NCBI GenBank assembly: GCA_019420585.1
Contig: JAHZGX010000020.1
Span: 99,855 to 163,854 of the forward strand
Direction of reading: 5' to 3'
From: Prevotellaceae bacterium
GTDB taxonomy: Bacteria > Bacteroidota > Bacteroidia > Bacteroidales > Bacteroidaceae
DNA: 64,000 bases
The position numbers and the translations under genes were made by a program. Of this stretch, positions 8,776 to 16,933 are shown one piece after another. Each line of letters begins with the position of its first letter. Positions within the stretch are counted from its first letter, which is position 1. The notes beneath the pieces are model-generated. The model saw only the letters and a list, made by a program, of their open reading frames with translations, had not been told where the DNA came from and made no database searches.

Positions 8776-9854
8776 TCCTGAAGAATGAGCATGGCATCAC
8801 CATACGCACCGAAGCGGTAACGATGCTCAGGGTCGTTCTCATTGAACTTCAAGGCTTCCTTGTAGGCTGTCATCACCAAGTCATAGCCTCCGTAGGCACA
8901 TGTGAGCATGAGCAAAGTGCTATAGGGAAGGTAGAAATTGGCCACCATGGCATCGGCCAACGTGAATTGATAGGGCGGGAAAATGAACTTATTGGTCCAT
9001 CCGTCATATTCCTTGAGCCTGCCATCTGCACTGACCGCCGTCTCCAGGACACGCTGGACTGTGGTTCCTACGGCCACCACGCGGTGTCCCTCTTTCTTAG
9101 CCTTGTTGATGACATCACAGGCGGGAGCAGTCACATGCATCTCCTCGCTGTCCATCTTGTGCTTGGTGAGATCCTCCACATCAATGTCGCGGAAACAGCC
9201 CAGACCACAGTGCAGGGTGACATAAGCAAATTCAAGTCCCTTGATTTCCATCATCTTCATCAACTGAGGCGAGAAGTGAAGCCCCGAGGCAGGTGCTGTC
9301 ACGGCTCCCTCATTCTTGGCAAAGATGCATTGGAAGTCTTCAAGGTCATCTTCACAAGTGGGTCGGGTAATCATGTTCTTGGGCAAGGGAGCCTCGCCAA
9401 GCGCAAAGAGGGCACGCTTGAACTCGTCATGGGGACCGTCATAAAGGAAGCGCAGTGTACGGCCGCGACTAGTTGTGTTGTCAATCACTTCGGCCACCAT
9501 GGCCTCGTTCTCCCCGAAATAAAGTTTATTGCCAATGCGTATCTTTCGGGCAGGATCCACCAAGACATCCCACAGACGCATGTCTGCATTGAGTTCCCTA
9601 AGCAGGAAGACCTCTATCTTGGCACCTGTCTTCTCCTTGTTGCCATATAGCCTAGCAGGAAACACCTTAGTGTCATTGAATACGAAGACATCCTTCTCAT
9701 CCACATAGTTCAGTATGTCTCTGAATGACTCTCTGTGCTCTATGATTCCGCTCTTGGCGTGTATCACCATCAACCGGCACTCATCACGGAAACGTGCGGG
9801 CTCCTGAGCAATGCGCTCCTCTGGCAACTTGAATTTGAATTGGGATAGTTTCAT
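8772..9854 (-). CDS. queA: S-adenosylmethionine:tRNA ribosyltransferase-isomerase
   Basis: QueA moves the ribosyl group of SAM onto preQ1 in tRNA to make epoxyqueuosine, the penultimate step of queuosine synthesis. The 360-residue protein has the N terminus FKLPEERIAQEPARFRDECRLMV and internal motifs VFNDTKVFPARLYG, ASGLHF and GTTVQRVLE. An in-frame start 25 codons further upstream exists, but the ATG at 9854 matches the usual family N terminus and is chosen. The gene lies 125 bp after truB. Confidence 0.94.
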   Translation of the reverse strand: MKLSQFKFKLPEERIAQEPARFRDECRLMVIHAKSGIIEHRESFRDILNYVDEKDVFVFNDTKVFPARLYGNKEKTGAKIEVFLLRELNADMRLWDVLVDPARKIRIGNKLYFGENEAMVAEVIDNTTSRGRTLRFLYDGPHDEFKRALFALGEAPLPKNMITRPTCEDDLEDFQCIFAKNEGAVTAPASGLHFSPQLMKMMEIKGLEFAYVTLHCGLGCFRDIDVEDLTKHKMDSEEMHVTAPACDVINKAKKEGHRVVAVGTTVQRVLETAVSADGRLKEYDGWTNKFIFPPYQFTLADAMVANFYLPYSTLLMLTCAYGGYDLVMTAYKEALKFNENDPEHRYRFGAYGDAMLILQD

Positions 9855-9979
9855 GTTCTTTTTCCACTCTTGTTTCCTGCACGCGCTACCGGCATGAATG
9901 CGCCTCCCACTGAGGCAAAGCCGACACACGAGACATGCAGCAAATTATATGTAACTTCTCTGTATTATCTCCTGCAGTG

Positions 9980-10690
9980 TTAGTCCTGCTCTTGTATTAT
10001 CTCCTGGCTTTCCAACCATTCCGGAAATCGCTCTATGTCCATGCACTCCTCCACCCTAACCTCACCCACACGGGTACGACGCAGGGAGAGCAAATGCGCA
10101 CCGCTGCCAAGAGCCTCACCGATGTCCCGAGCCAGCGCGCGGATATAAGTCCCCTTGCTACAGGTCACACGGATAGACATCTGCATGGTGTCTGGATTAA
10201 AATCAAGCAACTCCAGGCTGTCTATCACCAGCGTCTTCGGTTGCAGATTCACCTCCTGCCCCTTGCGTGCCAGGTCATATGCCCTATGGCCATTGACCTT
10301 ACAGGCAGAGAACGATGGGGGCACCTGTTCAATCTGCCCAATGAAATGCTGCAGTACCTCAAGTATGCCCTCGCGGGTGATATGGCCGGTGGGGTAATGT
10401 GCATCCACGGGCTTCTCCAAATCAAAGGAAGGGGTGGTGGCACCCAGTTGGAGAGTTGCCTCATACTCCTTGACATGGGCTTGCAACTGGTTGATAAGTC
10501 GGGTTGCCTTGCCCACACAGATGGTCATGACTCCTGTGGCCAAAGGGTCTAGCGTGCCAGCATGCCCCACCTTTAGTTTCTTGACACCTGCCTTGCGGCA
10601 TATCAGCCAGCGCACCTTCGCTACCAGATTGAAACTGGTCCAGCCCAGCGGCTTGTCGAAATGCAGTATCTCTCCCTTTGCTATATTCAT
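9980..10690 (-). CDS. truB: tRNA pseudouridine(55) synthase
   Basis: TruB converts U55 of the tRNA T-loop to pseudouridine. The catalytic Asp is in GHAGTLDPLATGV near residue 48, preceded by FDKPLGWTSFN; the PPSFSACKVNGHRAYDLARKG and CSKGTYIRALARDIGE motifs follow. ATG 10690 gives a typical short N terminus of 236 residues. An alternative ATG at 10717 overlaps the uppP stop as TAATG and would add nine residues, so translational coupling through it is possible. Confidence 0.93.
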   Translation of the reverse strand: MNIAKGEILHFDKPLGWTSFNLVAKVRWLICRKAGVKKLKVGHAGTLDPLATGVMTICVGKATRLINQLQAHVKEYEATLQLGATTPSFDLEKPVDAHYPTGHITREGILEVLQHFIGQIEQVPPSFSACKVNGHRAYDLARKGQEVNLQPKTLVIDSLELLDFNPDTMQMSIRVTCSKGTYIRALARDIGEALGSGAHLLSLRRTRVGEVRVEECMDIERFPEWLESQEIIQEQD

Positions 10691-10716
10691 TGCACAACAC
10701 CTTTTTCCCTGTTCCA

Positions 10717-11574
10717 TTACCCAAACACCAGCACAAGCAGGCCGGCCAAGGCACAATAGATACCGAAATAAACGAGTTTGCCTTTCTTCACAATGCTAAT
10801 CATCCACTTACAGGCTGCACATCCCGACAGGAAAGCCGCCAAGAATCCTACCACCAAGGGCAGCGTGTCAATGTTGCCGAAAACCTCATCACCCTTCAAA
10901 GTCTTCAGTATGTTAAGCAAAGCCTCGCCCAATATGGGAGGAATGGCCATCAGAAAAGAGAACTGTGCCATGCTCTCCTTCTTGTTGCCTAAAAGCAACC
11001 CCGTGGCAATCGTTGTGCCAGAACGGGAAAGGCCGGGCAGCACAGCCAAAGCCTGAGAAACACCTATCACGAAGGCATGAAGCGGGCTTATCTGATCACG
11101 TTGACGGGGCTTGGCAAAGTAAGAGAACGTAAGCAGGACTGACGTGACAAGCAACATCAATCCCACAATTGTCAATCCGGATTCGAAGATACGCTTCACA
11201 TCGTCCTTAAAAAATACGCCCACGATGCCCACCGGTATCATGGAAATGAATATGTTGATGGCATACCGAGTCTCGGCATTGAGGCGGTTGCAAAGGGGAC
11301 AGCCCGTGGCTGCCGTCACTGATTGCCCTGCCACACATGCCCTGCCGGTCAACTGCAGCCAAAGTCCGCGTATTATCCATGCTATCTCCCGCCATAGGAT
11401 GACAAGAGTACTGAGTACAGTGGCCACGTGAACCACTATGGTGAATGCCAGATTCTCCTCTCCGTCAATGCCAAACAATGCCGATCCAATGGCCAAATGC
11501 CCACTGCTGCTCACAGGCAAATATTCCGTAAGTCCCTGCAAGAGTCCAAGAAGGAGTGCCTGCAAACTATTCAT
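10717..11574 (-). CDS. uppP: Undecaprenyl-diphosphatase (BacA/UppP)
   Basis: This 285-residue integral membrane enzyme dephosphorylates undecaprenyl pyrophosphate, recycling the carrier lipid for peptidoglycan and other glycans; overproduction gives bacitracin resistance in other bacteria. Family motifs are GLTEYLPVSSSGHL near residue 14 and GLSRSGTTIATGL near residue 185. About eight hydrophobic segments are visible. The start overlaps the DUF3098 gene by 8 bp, indicating an operon. Confidence 0.95.
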   Translation of the reverse strand: MNSLQALLLGLLQGLTEYLPVSSSGHLAIGSALFGIDGEENLAFTIVVHVATVLSTLVILWREIAWIIRGLWLQLTGRACVAGQSVTAATGCPLCNRLNAETRYAINIFISMIPVGIVGVFFKDDVKRIFESGLTIVGLMLLVTSVLLTFSYFAKPRQRDQISPLHAFVIGVSQALAVLPGLSRSGTTIATGLLLGNKKESMAQFSFLMAIPPILGEALLNILKTLKGDEVFGNIDTLPLVVGFLAAFLSGCAACKWMISIVKKGKLVYFGIYCALAGLLVLVFG

Positions 11575-11818
11575 TTCTAGGCTCCTTTATCTGTACCTGC
11601 TTGTCAGCGGGCTTGTGCATAATGGCAAAGATGATAAAGACAAAGCCGAAAAGGCACACCAGCGGTGCCACCTTGATGCGCCTTGCACTGAAGATATCGG
11701 GATTGAACACTCCCTCACTGCTGCCCGAACCGGACATCAGTACGAACCCGACCAATACAATGAGCATGCCAATGGCCAGAAGCAGATAGTTTTTCTTGTC
11801 AAATGCAAAATTGTTCAT
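11567..11818 (-). CDS. DUF3098 small membrane protein
   Basis: This 83-residue protein has two hydrophobic segments (about residues 12-30 and 52-70) separated by a polar stretch containing FNPDIFSARRIKVAP, the hallmark of DUF3098. In Bacteroidota this small gene is regularly found between an ftsX-like gene and uppP, as here, suggesting an envelope or division-related role; no function is established. It overlaps uppP by 8 bp. Confidence 0.85.
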   Translation of the reverse strand: MNNFAFDKKNYLLLAIGMLIVLVGFVLMSGSGSSEGVFNPDIFSARRIKVAPLVCLFGFVFIIFAIMHKPADKQVQIKEPRNE

Positions 11819-11852
11819 TTCCTATATTATATATAATATGTACACATGGCTG

Positions 11853-12719
11853 TCAGTACAGAGAAGACTCGCGTGCCTTCAGATAATGGGTCACAGAGAC
11901 AAATGTGCACGCCACCGTCATCAGTAGTCCCACAAGCAGAATGCATCCGCCGGCAATGAGCATATTCTCCAGGGGGACAAAGTCAGCCACCTCCGAATCA
12001 TGAGTCACTGCCCAACGCATGGCACCCCAAAGCACTCCATTGGCCACCAAGGCTGCCAGCACACCCGTCAGCACGGCTCTCCACAAGAAGGGACGGCGTA
12101 TGAAACTCCACCGCGCACCCACCAGCCGCATGGTGCGGATGGTGAAGCGCTGGCTGTAGACACTCAGTCGCACTGTGTTATGTATGAGGCTCAGGGAAAT
12201 GACGACCAGCAAAGCAGCAATAACCAAAAGCACTGCCGTAATGCGCCGTATGTTGTCATTGACCCCTTTCACCAGGTCATCCTGATAGATGACATCCGTC
12301 ACCAATTCTGTTGATTCCAGTTCCTTGCTTATCCAAAGCAGACTGTCACTGTTAGAATATTCCGGCTTCATCCTCATCTCAAATGAGATGGAGAAAGGAT
12401 TGGAGTCCAGGAACTGTGCCGCCCCTATGCACATGCTCTGCACATGCTCACGCAAGGCTTCCTCACGGCTGATGTATTGCACGGCCGACACATAAGGCTT
12501 ATTCTCAAGCGTATCACATATCTTATGGGCACGGACATCGTCTGCCTTGTCAGCCAAGACCACCGTCACCATGAGGTTTTCCCTGACAGAGTCGGCAAGC
12601 ATGCGTGCAGCCAACCCTAGCAACACCATTAGGCCCAGCAATACCAGCACCATACCTGTGCTGATAATACTGGTCAGTGTCTGTATCTTCCAGAATGGCC
12701 TGCCCTTATTCTCTCCCAT
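11853..12719 (-). CDS. ftsX: FtsX-like permease, cell division ABC transporter membrane subunit
   Basis: The 288-residue protein has one N-terminal membrane segment (about residues 16-37), an extracytoplasmic domain (about 38-160) and three C-terminal segments, the FtsX topology. Motifs include YISREEALREH and FSISFEMRMKPEY in the exterior domain, and TIRTMRLVGARWSFIRRPFLWRA in the cytoplasmic loop. FtsX with the ATPase FtsE regulates peptidoglycan hydrolases at division. No ftsE lies adjacent, which is common in Bacteroidota. It follows miaB by 18 bp. Confidence 0.88.
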   Translation of the reverse strand: MGENKGRPFWKIQTLTSIISTGMVLVLLGLMVLLGLAARMLADSVRENLMVTVVLADKADDVRAHKICDTLENKPYVSAVQYISREEALREHVQSMCIGAAQFLDSNPFSISFEMRMKPEYSNSDSLLWISKELESTELVTDVIYQDDLVKGVNDNIRRITAVLLVIAALLVVISLSLIHNTVRLSVYSQRFTIRTMRLVGARWSFIRRPFLWRAVLTGVLAALVANGVLWGAMRWAVTHDSEVADFVPLENMLIAGGCILLVGLLMTVACTFVSVTHYLKARESSLY

Positions 12720-12737
12720 TACCTGTTCCTCCTGTCT

Positions 12738-14060
12738 TTATTCCACAACCTCACCTTTCAATGTGGCGCTGCTACTCTCTTGTATGCATACCTTTACGGT
12801 CTGCCCTATGCGATGTTCTCCACGAGGAATTATCACCACCTTGTTCTGTCCTGTGCGACCAAAGAGTTCTTCTCGGCTGCGCTTGCTTACGCCCTCAATG
12901 AGCACATCGAACTCCCGCCCCACACAATTTCGGTTGCTCTCTGCAGACAGTTCATTCTGCAGGGCAATGAGTTCATTTAGCCTGCGCACCTTCACCTCCT
13001 CGGGAATGTCATCAGGCAGATGCTTGCTCGCGTATGTCCCCGGCCGCTCGCTATACTTAAACATGAATGCGCTGTCGTAACGGCACTCGCGCATCAGACT
13101 CAGACTTGCCTTGTGATCTTCCTCTGTCTCACTGCAGTAACCGGCAAAGATGTCGGTCGTGATGGAGCAGCCTGGTATTATACGGCGTATGGCATCCACC
13201 CTCTCCATGTACCACTGGCGGGTGTACTTGCGGTTCATCAGTTTCAGTATGCGGTCACTGCCGCTCTGCACAGGCAGATGTATATGGTGGCAAATGTTCG
13301 GTTCTGCAGCAATCACATGCAAGGTATCGTCACTCATGTCTTTGGGATGGCTGGTGGTGAAGCGCACGCGCATCTCCGGCACGGCCCTCGCCACCGTTCG
13401 CAGCAACACGGGGAAACCTGTCTCATGCCCTTCTGAATCCACAACCCGGTAACTATTGACGTTCTGTCCCAGCAGAGTGACCTCCCTGAACCCGCGGTCA
13501 CGCAGGTCGCGGCACTCGCGCAGGATGCTCTCCACGTCACGGCTCCGCTCGCGTCCACGGGTATAAGGCACAATGCAATAATGGCAGAAATTGTTGCATC
13601 CACGCATGATGCTCACGAATCCTCCGATATGCGTACCGCAGATACGCTGCGGCACCACCTCGCTGTAAGTCTCCGTGAGGGAAAGTTCCACATTGATGGC
13701 TTTCTGCCCGCACTCCACCTGAGCCACCAGGTCAGGGAGCGACATATAGGCATCGGGGCCCACCACCAGGTCTGCGTGATACTGCTCTATAAGTTTTTCC
13801 TTCATGCGCTCAGCCATGCAGCCCAGCACGCCCACAATAATTTTGCGGCCTTTTTTTTGCTGACTGTGAAGAAACTCCAAACGGCTCAAAATCTTCTGCT
13901 CCGCATTGTCACGCACGGAACAAGTATTCAGAAATACGGCATCAGCCTGCTCTATATCCTGGCATACCTCATATCCCGCCATTCCCATCACGGATGCCAC
14001 GACCTCACTGTCAGCCACATTCATCTGGCAGCCATAGGTTTCTATCAGAAGTTTCTTCAT
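12738..14060 (-). CDS. miaB: tRNA-2-methylthio-N6-dimethylallyladenosine synthase
   Basis: MiaB is a radical SAM methylthiotransferase acting at A37 of tRNAs. The 440-residue protein has the N-terminal UPF0004 domain with three cluster cysteines (YGCQMN, NTCSVRDNAE, VLGCMAERMKEKL), the radical SAM motif CNNFCHYCIVPYTRG near residue 150, and a C-terminal TRAM domain ending near ATLKGEVVE. The ATG at 14060 is chosen because MKKLLIETYGCQMN is the standard start; a longer frame exists but lacks homology. It is probably the first gene of the leftward array; a -7-like TACCTTTG lies at 14093-14086. Confidence 0.95.
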   Translation of the reverse strand: MKKLLIETYGCQMNVADSEVVASVMGMAGYEVCQDIEQADAVFLNTCSVRDNAEQKILSRLEFLHSQQKKGRKIIVGVLGCMAERMKEKLIEQYHADLVVGPDAYMSLPDLVAQVECGQKAINVELSLTETYSEVVPQRICGTHIGGFVSIMRGCNNFCHYCIVPYTRGRERSRDVESILRECRDLRDRGFREVTLLGQNVNSYRVVDSEGHETGFPVLLRTVARAVPEMRVRFTTSHPKDMSDDTLHVIAAEPNICHHIHLPVQSGSDRILKLMNRKYTRQWYMERVDAIRRIIPGCSITTDIFAGYCSETEEDHKASLSLMRECRYDSAFMFKYSERPGTYASKHLPDDIPEEVKVRRLNELIALQNELSAESNRNCVGREFDVLIEGVSKRSREELFGRTGQNKVVIIPRGEHRIGQTVKVCIQESSSATLKGEVVE

Positions 14061-14199
14061 TTGCACAATATGCCCAATTTCGCTGCAAAGGTAGCCAAAT
14101 TTCTTTAGTTTAGACCCGAAGTACATTGCTAAAATGGCAAGAGCGGGCTCCCCTTATGTTAAATTATGTGAATACTCACAGATATTATTGTGTCCGAAC

Positions 14200-14230
14200 T
14201 TTGCCAAAATATGATAGTTTATTAACTTTG
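14200..14230 (+). promoter_or_regulatory. Consensus Bacteroidota promoter with no protein gene downstream
   Basis: TTTG (14200-14203), a 19-nt spacer and TAACTTTG (14223-14230) match the consensus fully. The nearest rightward protein gene is more than 9 kb away, so a non-coding transcript is the likely product. Confidence 0.6.
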
Positions 14231-14236
14231 TAGAGT

Positions 14237-14320
14237 TAGATTTCATTAGATTTTTTCATAGTTAAGGTTTAGTTATGTAAATGCGGAGATACTGGGAAGT
14301 ACCTCCGCATTTCCTTTATT
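14237..14320 (+). ncRNA. Candidate small RNA ending in a strong hairpin
   Basis: Starting about 7 nt after a consensus promoter, the transcript would run roughly 80 nt to a hairpin: 10-bp perfect stem (14279-14288 with 14303-14312), extended by three pairs across one mismatch, with a TGGGAA loop, then a pyrimidine tract (TTCCTTTATTCTCC). No convincing open frame lies inside. The first 40 nt are AU-rich and probably single-stranded. The family is not recognised; existence of the RNA is inferred from promoter plus terminator spacing. Confidence 0.45.
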
Positions 14321-14632
14321 CTCCTTTCACATACTTCATGCAGCCAATTCTGAACACGGCTCACGGGATAAATCTAGGGGGCAAAAACGCTTCGGAACAG
14401 GGGGGCGACTTATATATCCGATGAGCCCTGAACACCTGCAAAACGAATATGCCGTATGAATTATCTGCAAGAAAGCAATCCATACACAGCCCGACACCCC
14501 GTCATTTATCCCCAATCGGCCCCTAGAGTTCTGATGCTTTTCTACGCTCTCTTTTTCTGTCTGCCATCAACTTCTCGAAGATGTAGCGAATTCCTTTTTC
14601 TTTACATTTCCCTATTTTCGCCCAACCACCCG

Positions 14633-14745
14633 ATTTTATGTTTCTCACCAGGAAAAAAATTTTTCCTCACCTGATTTATTTTTTTTCCTGGGCAGGCGTA
14701 TTTTCGCACCACGTCTCCAAAATCTTGACAATATCAAGATGCCAG
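14633..14745 (+). repeat. Dispersed AT-rich palindromic repeat, family A, copy 1
   Basis: This block resembles 39040-39145 in the same orientation. Shared landmarks in order are TATGTTTCT, CCAGGAAAAAAA followed by a TTTTT run, CTCACCT, a T-rich run, TTTTTTCCTGGGCAGG, TATTTT and an AATxTTGA segment. The core is a self-complementary GGAAAAAAATTTTTCC flanked by CCTGGGCAGG-type arms, so it can fold back on itself. It lies between the EEP gene and the candidate small RNA, outside any gene. Confidence 0.65.
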
Positions 14746-14979
14746 AGTACGACGTTGCGGCAATCCGATTTGGACCAAGCCTCAATTCTGAGGTCTACAT
14801 TCCCGAAGGCATAGCGGGCTACGGCGAGAGGAGGTGGGCTGTAAAGCGGGGAAAGAGAGTGCGGGAAACACAGAACAGAGTTCCACAGGACAAGCAAGGG
14901 AGATAGTTCTCGGTCTAATGGCCGATTGGGGGTTATCAGTAAATTGCCATTGCAAATGGTACCAACTTTACATGTACTG

Positions 14980-15023
14980 CAAACAAGAAAATGGCGGCAG
15001 GCTCCACCATGAAGCCTGCCGCC
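14980..15023 (-). terminator. Rho-independent terminator of the EEP-family gene
   Basis: On the minus strand an 11-bp perfect stem (15023-15013 with 15003-14993, GGCGGCAGGCT) and a 9-nt loop are followed by ATTTTCTTGTTTG. It lies 44 nt after the stop at 15067. Confidence 0.8.
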
Positions 15024-15066
15024 GTAACTACCCATGTCGTCAATGGCGCGTAAAGCACACCAACTA

Positions 15067-16800
15067 TCACTTGACCATCATCTTGCGAAATACTCCTCCA
15101 TGCCCACGAAGGATATTCACCCCCTTGCGGGGAACATTGAGGCGCATGCCGTCAAGAGAGTAAAAACAGTCATCCGCAGCATCGTCAGCAGCCGTCACGC
15201 CCTCCACAGGCTGTGCATAATCCCGACGTGCCTGTCGCAGAGCCAGAGTGGCGGCTTCCAAGGCCTCCACATCCTCGGCAGACACGGTGCCGTCATCAAT
15301 GAGTGCCTGTGTACGGTCAGCTAGTTCATACAGCGCATCCACAGCCGCCGATATGGTCTCACTGGCCGCATAATCACAGGCATCCGTCGGAGTGCTCTCA
15401 TACATTTGTATCTCGGAAAGCGAATAACGCGGTGCACCGTTGCTAAGCACCATGCCCTGAGTACGCATCACCAGGAAACGCACATGACTATACAGATGCC
15501 GCATCTGCACGTTGGCCGTATATGTCCTGTTCTGTATTCCCGTAAAGTTAAATAACTCTGTCACATAATCCCAGTGCTCTCCATCCTGACTGGCAGTCAC
15601 CAGCACGTCGTCCCAACGGTCGGCTTGTCCGGCAGTGCCATCCATGCTTTTGTTATACTGGAGACTGAAGGCCGACACAGGGTTCTTCAGTGCCACCTGA
15701 ATGTAATGCGGGTTGTTGGGAGGCAGCGTGCCGCTGTAGAGACTCCGCACGTAGGTGTCCGTTTTCCTATCTATAATGCTGCTCAACGATGACGAAGCCT
15801 GCAGGCCATCAGTAGAAAGTTGCGTGGCAGAGGTAATAAGCCTGGTACGTGAGTTTTGCCACAGGAATGTGCTGTCAGCCGCACTACGTGCATCTGCGAT
15901 TGCCGCACGGGCATTATCGCTCACAGACGTGACCCAACTGACATCAGCAAAAAGGGGGTTGTGGTCTGACATGATGAATCCGTCGGGCGTATTGCGGTTA
16001 CCCAGTTCGGCATATGTACACGACACAGAACCGGAAGCAAAGATGAAATCAATCTCATTGTCGGGTGTACTGCTGAATCCATCCACTCCTTTCTGCGCAG
16101 TCTTGCGAGCAATTTTCCACAAGTCCTTGGTTGCCAGTTTATAGTTGAGCATATAGGGATACACCACAGAACTCCTGTTCATGTTGTAGTCTGCACTCGC
16201 AAACTGTGGCAGCCTGCTTCCATATTCATCCGCCAGTTGCTTCATCTTTTCCTTCACCACCTTTGCCTGTGCCACTCGCACCTCATCAGTCCCGTGATCA
16301 AGATGCGTGTTGGTGTAGATGAAGCGTGCTCCTGTGGTCTTGTCAGTGAACAGAGCCCAAGTGGCCACACGGTAACAAAGTGCTCCGGGAGTCTTCGAGG
16401 GTGTATCTGGTGTGTCCGTAAGCCAGAAGTTCCCACTCTTCTCCAGCAGGAAACGTGCGGTCTTGTACAGAATGGGAGTGTACTCCCCCGACTCGGCACC
16501 ATCATTCCTGGCACATCCCACCATGGCATAACCCGGTATGCCTGCCAGAATGCTCGTCAGTTCATCCTTCACTCCTTCCTGTATACCCCACACGTCTGGT
16601 GATATGCTATCCACATATTGGTGTATGGCCTTGGCACGGTTTTCCCAGGTGTTCTGCCCGTTTCCTTCGGTAACCTTAATGTTCCCGTAAGGTATATTGA
16701 ATGTCATGATGCGCATCTTCTGAATACCTGCGCGCACCGGACAAACAGTCACCAGCAGACAGACCAGCAAAGCCGATGTCCTTCCGATTAACCTTTTCAT
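15067..16800 (-). CDS. Secreted endonuclease/exonuclease/phosphatase-family protein with C-terminal sorting-like tail
   Basis: The 577-residue protein has a signal peptide (about residues 1-24), then an EEP fold at about 25-290 with motifs TFNI, WGIQEG (metal-binding Glu), YTNTHLDHG (catalytic His region) and SDHNPLFADVSW. A discoidin or F5/8 type C-like beta-sandwich spans about 320-465 and a helical FIVAR-like segment about 470-545. The last ~30 residues (GMRLNVPRKGVNILRG, basic end MMVK) resemble Prevotella-type T9SS sorting tails. The substrate may be nucleic acid, a phosphoinositide-like molecule or a sugar phosphate; it cannot be decided. Confidence 0.8.
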   Translation of the reverse strand: MKRLIGRTSALLVCLLVTVCPVRAGIQKMRIMTFNIPYGNIKVTEGNGQNTWENRAKAIHQYVDSISPDVWGIQEGVKDELTSILAGIPGYAMVGCARNDGAESGEYTPILYKTARFLLEKSGNFWLTDTPDTPSKTPGALCYRVATWALFTDKTTGARFIYTNTHLDHGTDEVRVAQAKVVKEKMKQLADEYGSRLPQFASADYNMNRSSVVYPYMLNYKLATKDLWKIARKTAQKGVDGFSSTPDNEIDFIFASGSVSCTYAELGNRNTPDGFIMSDHNPLFADVSWVTSVSDNARAAIADARSAADSTFLWQNSRTRLITSATQLSTDGLQASSSLSSIIDRKTDTYVRSLYSGTLPPNNPHYIQVALKNPVSAFSLQYNKSMDGTAGQADRWDDVLVTASQDGEHWDYVTELFNFTGIQNRTYTANVQMRHLYSHVRFLVMRTQGMVLSNGAPRYSLSEIQMYESTPTDACDYAASETISAAVDALYELADRTQALIDDGTVSAEDVEALEAATLALRQARRDYAQPVEGVTAADDAADDCFYSLDGMRLNVPRKGVNILRGHGGVFRKMMVK

Positions 16801-16867
16801 AAACGTATCTTCTTTTTACACATTATATATAAAGCATGTCCAAATAGGCACACGCCATCATATCCAG

Positions 16868-16914
16868 CAGAATTGAGAGCACCGGGACTTTGTGTCCCGA
16901 GGCTCCCAATTCTG
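16868..16914 (-). terminator. Long interrupted hairpin between two secreted-protein genes
   Basis: CAGAATTG (16868-16875) pairs with CAATTCTG (16907-16914), GAGC with GCTC, and GGGAC (16884-16888) with GTCCC (16894-16898) around a 5-nt loop. It lies 20 nt after the stop of the 2099-residue gene and 68 nt before the EEP gene. There is no strong U tract on the minus strand, so it may act as a transcript-end stabiliser or partial attenuator. Confidence 0.6.
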
Positions 16915-16933
16915 CCTATCTCTCTCGGTCTGT

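Noticed and set aside
14676..15035. 119-codon minus-strand frame between miaB and the EEP gene
   Set aside because: It spans the EEP terminator and the family A repeat, and the only similarity found is that repeat itself.
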